A model generated the notes under the pieces. The model saw only the letters and a list, made by a program, of their open reading frames with translations, was not told where the DNA came from and ran no database searches. Below are positions 61,928-64,000 of a DNA stretch of 64,000 nucleotides, in pieces; the first letter of the stretch is position 1; every line of letters starts with the position of its first letter. Made by a program: the position numbers and the translations under genes. This DNA is from an uncultured Alphaproteobacteria bacterium (GTDB taxonomy: Bacteria; Pseudomonadota; Alphaproteobacteria; RF32; CAG-239): contig CAJTMA010000008.1 in assembly GCA_910577205.1 (NCBI GenBank), positions 1-64,000 on the forward strand, written 5' to 3'.

Positions 61928-62596
61928 TTACTTCTGCTCGGCTAATTTCTTATCCTGGGCCATCGGGTCATGAGCCATGATTTCGCCCTTGTAGATCCAA
62001 ACTTTAACGCCGCAGGCGCCATAAGTTGTATGAGCCGTAGAGGTTGCATAATCAATATCTGCGCGCAGGGTATGCAGAGGCACACGACCTTCACGGTAAT
62101 ATTCGGTACGGGCAATTTCAGCACCGCCTAAACGGCCGGAGCAGCAAACCTTGATACCTTCAGCACCCAAACGCAAAGCAGACTGCATAACTCTCTTCAT
62201 TGCACGGCGGAAAGCAACACGTCTTTCCAACTGCTGAGCGACAGAGTCGGCAACCAGCTGAGCATCCAGTTCAGGCTTTCTGACTTCCAGAATGTTCAGC
62301 TGAACTTCGGAATCAGTCATCTTCTGGATATCTTTTCTTAAATTTTCGATATCCTGGCCTTTTTTACCGATAACAACACCCGGTCTTGCAGAGTGAATAG
62401 TAACTCTGGCTTTTTTAGCAGGACGTTCGATAACGATTCTGCTGATACCGGCCTGAGCCAATTTCTCTTTCAAGAACTCTTTGATTTTCAAATCTTCGTG
62501 GAGGTAGTCAGTGAACTTATCATCTGCATACCAACGGGAATCCCAAGTGCGGTTAACACCTAAACGAAGACCGGTAGGATTTACTTTCTGTCCCAT
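61928..62596 (-). CDS. rpsC: Ribosomal protein uS3
   Basis: 222 aa from the ATG at 62596 (MGQKVNPTGLRLG) with GGAG nine bases upstream; an in-frame GTG five codons earlier would overlap rplV and is rejected. KH domain PGVVIGKKGQDIENLRKDI; C-terminal GRLGGAEIARTEYYREG. Confidence 0.97.
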   Translation of the reverse strand: MGQKVNPTGLRLGVNRTWDSRWYADDKFTDYLHEDLKIKEFLKEKLAQAGISRIVIERPAKKARVTIHSARPGVVIGKKGQDIENLRKDIQKMTDSEVQLNILEVRKPELDAQLVADSVAQQLERRVAFRRAMKRVMQSALRLGAEGIKVCCSGRLGGAEIARTEYYREGRVPLHTLRADIDYATSTAHTTYGACGVKVWIYKGEIMAHDPMAQDKKLAEQK

Positions 62597-62600
62597 TAAC

Positions 62601-62975
62601 TTACTCCCCACGCTCTGTAACGACGATGGTCAGGTTGGAGAACGGTTTCAATACCCGAGCTCCGCGGCCGCGACCACGTGCGTGCATACGTTTCATTACT
62701 AAACCTTTACCGACATAAGCTTCGCTGACGAAGAGTTTATCGATATTTAACTGGTGATTGTTTTCAGCATTGGCAATTGCAGACTGCAATACAGCCAAAG
62801 CAGCTTTTGCGATTCTCTTCTTGGAGAAGCTCAATTCAGCAACAGCTTTTTCAACATTCAAACCACGAATTGACTGAGCAACCAAATTCAGCTTGCGAGG
62901 GCTGGTGCGGAGAGAATTGCAAACGGCCATAGCCTGATTTGCAGCAACTCTTCTTTCATTATTAGACTTTGCCAT
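62601..62975 (-). CDS. rplV: Ribosomal protein uL22
   Basis: 124 aa. LRTSPRKLNLVAQSIRG, the tunnel-lining hairpin VGKGLVMKRMHARGRGRGAR and a basic C-terminus. Two bases after rpsS. Confidence 0.97.
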   Translation of the reverse strand: MAKSNNERRVAANQAMAVCNSLRTSPRKLNLVAQSIRGLNVEKAVAELSFSKKRIAKAALAVLQSAIANAENNHQLNIDKLFVSEAYVGKGLVMKRMHARGRGRGARVLKPFSNLTIVVTERGE

Positions 62976-62977
62976 AA

Positions 62978-63256
62978 TTAACCTCTCTTAGCCTTTTTGT
63001 CTGCTGCGTGACCGTAGAATGTACGGCTCGGAGCGAACTCACCAAATTTGTGGCCGACCATATCCTCAGTAACCAAAACCGGGATAAACTTGTGGCCATT
63101 GTGAACACCGAATGTTAAACCGACAAACTGCGGCAACATAGTGGAGCGGCGGGACCAGATTTTGATAACTTCATTACGGCCCGAAGCTCTTGCTTTATCA
63201 GCTTTCTTCAGAAGATAGCCATCAACAAACGGCCCTTTCCATACGGAACGTGTCAT
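62978..63256 (-). CDS. rpsS: Ribosomal protein uS19
   Basis: 92 aa. MTRSVWKGPFVDGYLLKK and STMLPQFVGLTFGVHNGHKF, ending FAPSRTFYGHAADKKAKRG. Head of the 30S subunit. 12 bases after rplB. Confidence 0.97.
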   Translation of the reverse strand: MTRSVWKGPFVDGYLLKKADKARASGRNEVIKIWSRRSTMLPQFVGLTFGVHNGHKFIPVLVTEDMVGHKFGEFAPSRTFYGHAADKKAKRG

Positions 63257-63268
63257 TAGCGTTTCTCC

Positions 63269-64000
63269 CTATTTCTTTTTGTTTTCATGACGAGACCGCA
63301 TAATATACTGATCCGTCTTCTTGTTAGAACGAGTTTTAGCACCTTTGGTCGGTTTACCCCAAGCAGAAACAGGATGACGACCACCAGATGTACGGCCTTC
63401 ACCACCACCATGCGGGTGATCAACCGGGTTCATAGCCACACCGCGGGATTGCGGTCTGATGCCCAGCCAACGTGTGCGGCCGGCTTTACCCAAAGATACG
63501 TTTTGGTTATCCGGGTTCGAAACAGCGCCGACAGTAGCCAGACATTCTTCACGAACCACGCGGAGTTCACCAGAACTCAATTTCAACTGTGCATAACCGG
63601 CATCTTTACCGACAACCTGAGCGTAACAACCTGCAGAACGAACCAATTGTCCGCCTTTGCCTGCTTTCAGCTCAATATTGTGAATAATAGTACCAACCGG
63701 CATATTCTTCAAAGGCATAGCATTACCCGGCTTAATATCAGCTTTATCAGCTGAAATGATTTTATCGCCGGCTTTTAATCTTTGAGGAGCGAGGATATAT
63801 GCCTTCTCGCCGTCTTCATAGCTAACCAGAGCAATGAAAGCCGAACGGTTCGGGTCATATTCGATTCTCTCAACTGTTGCCTCGGCATCGAATTTATTAC
63901 GTTTGAAGTCGATGATACGCAGTTTGCGTTTGTGTCCGCCACCGATTCTGCGACTTGTAACGTGTCCGAAATTATCGCGCCCACCGGACTTGGTCAGTCC
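63269..64000 (-). CDS. rplB: Ribosomal protein uL2 (5' end outside window)
   Basis: 243 codons and the stop are inside; roughly the first 30 residues lie beyond the window. KSGGRDNFGHVTSRRIGGGH opens the visible part; AMNPVDHPHGGGEGR near the C-terminus is the block around the essential histidine. The frame runs without break through an internal Met (63718) that should not be taken as a start. The oldest peptidyl-transferase-associated protein of the 50S subunit. Confidence 0.97.
   Translation of the reverse strand, partial: GLTKSGGRDNFGHVTSRRIGGGHKRKLRIIDFKRNKFDAEATVERIEYDPNRSAFIALVSYEDGEKAYILAPQRLKAGDKIISADKADIKPGNAMPLKNMPVGTIIHNIELKAGKGGQLVRSAGCYAQVVGKDAGYAQLKLSSGELRVVREECLATVGAVSNPDNQNVSLGKAGRTRWLGIRPQSRGVAMNPVDHPHGGGEGRTSGGRHPVSAWGKPTKGAKTRSNKKTDQYIMRSRHENKKK

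Overview
The window reads as a chromosomal segment of an alphaproteobacterium with modest GC, probably an anaerobic or microaerobic gut-type lineage. The lineage signals are a GapR/DUF2312 protein, the three-gene split transhydrogenase (pntAA-pntAB-pntB), an alpha-type ribosomal cluster with no rpsD between rpsK and rpoA, an isolated rpmJ, a zinc-type adenylate kinase, and a TolB, RuvX, LepA and EttA set. The anaerobic signal is a monomeric [FeFe]-hydrogenase with all three H-cluster motifs. No tRNA, rRNA, CRISPR array or insertion sequence was recognised. The lineage is inferred from gene content, not from a phylogeny.

Layout: 0.1-5.4 kb, a GalU-like nucleotidyltransferase and a giant AsmA-family protein (minus strand). 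5.5-11.0 kb, a compact (deoxy)nucleoside salvage operon: cdd, PNP, deoC, deoA, deoB and a YfiH/PgeF-type protein. 11.1-14.6 kb, a DjlA-like J protein, a B12/radical-SAM protein and an AmpD-like amidase. 14.6-18.3 kb, a polymorphic-toxin-44-like gene with LysM and peptidoglycan-binding repeats, enclosed by three paralogous small membrane proteins. 18.3-30.9 kb, housekeeping genes (ruvX, tolB, lepA, ettA, rpmJ, pyk, gapR) with several unknown exported proteins. 30.9-33.5 kb, a T4-lysozyme-like RTX protein behind an LprI/ankyrin periplasmic protein, a plausible effector-immunity pair. 33.6-50.3 kb, chromate transporter halves, transhydrogenase, a TetR/membrane-metalloprotease pair, a muropeptide recycling pair (mpl-ldcA), a second membrane metalloprotease, two degenerate EAL-like proteins, a hybrid histidine kinase, the [FeFe]-hydrogenase and an Asp/Glu racemase. 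50.4-51.1 kb, a strand-asymmetric pyrimidine/purine tract containing a ~246 bp tandem duplication. 51.1-64.0 kb, the S10/spc/alpha ribosomal cluster on the minus strand (rplQ back to a partial rplB), interrupted between rplO and secY by an orphan gene with its own terminators.

The most unusual structure is a family of long modular hairpins (12.34-12.54, 20.93-21.31, 28.90-29.03 and 57.25-57.35 kb). They share a short core: a GTAC-type inner stem, usually a six-base loop, and a GCGCAG/TGAGCA-like internal loop. Outer arms differ from locus to locus but stay self-complementary. The arms run into or abut the ends of neighbouring genes (lepA, pyk and rpmD 3' ends; the radical-SAM 5' end). Inner-stem sequences covary between loci, which argues for selection on structure.

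Functional links: the deo operon turns nucleosides into bases and central-carbon intermediates. The amidase, LdcA and Mpl form a peptidoglycan recycling set. The two toxin-like loci both look aimed at cell-envelope competition.
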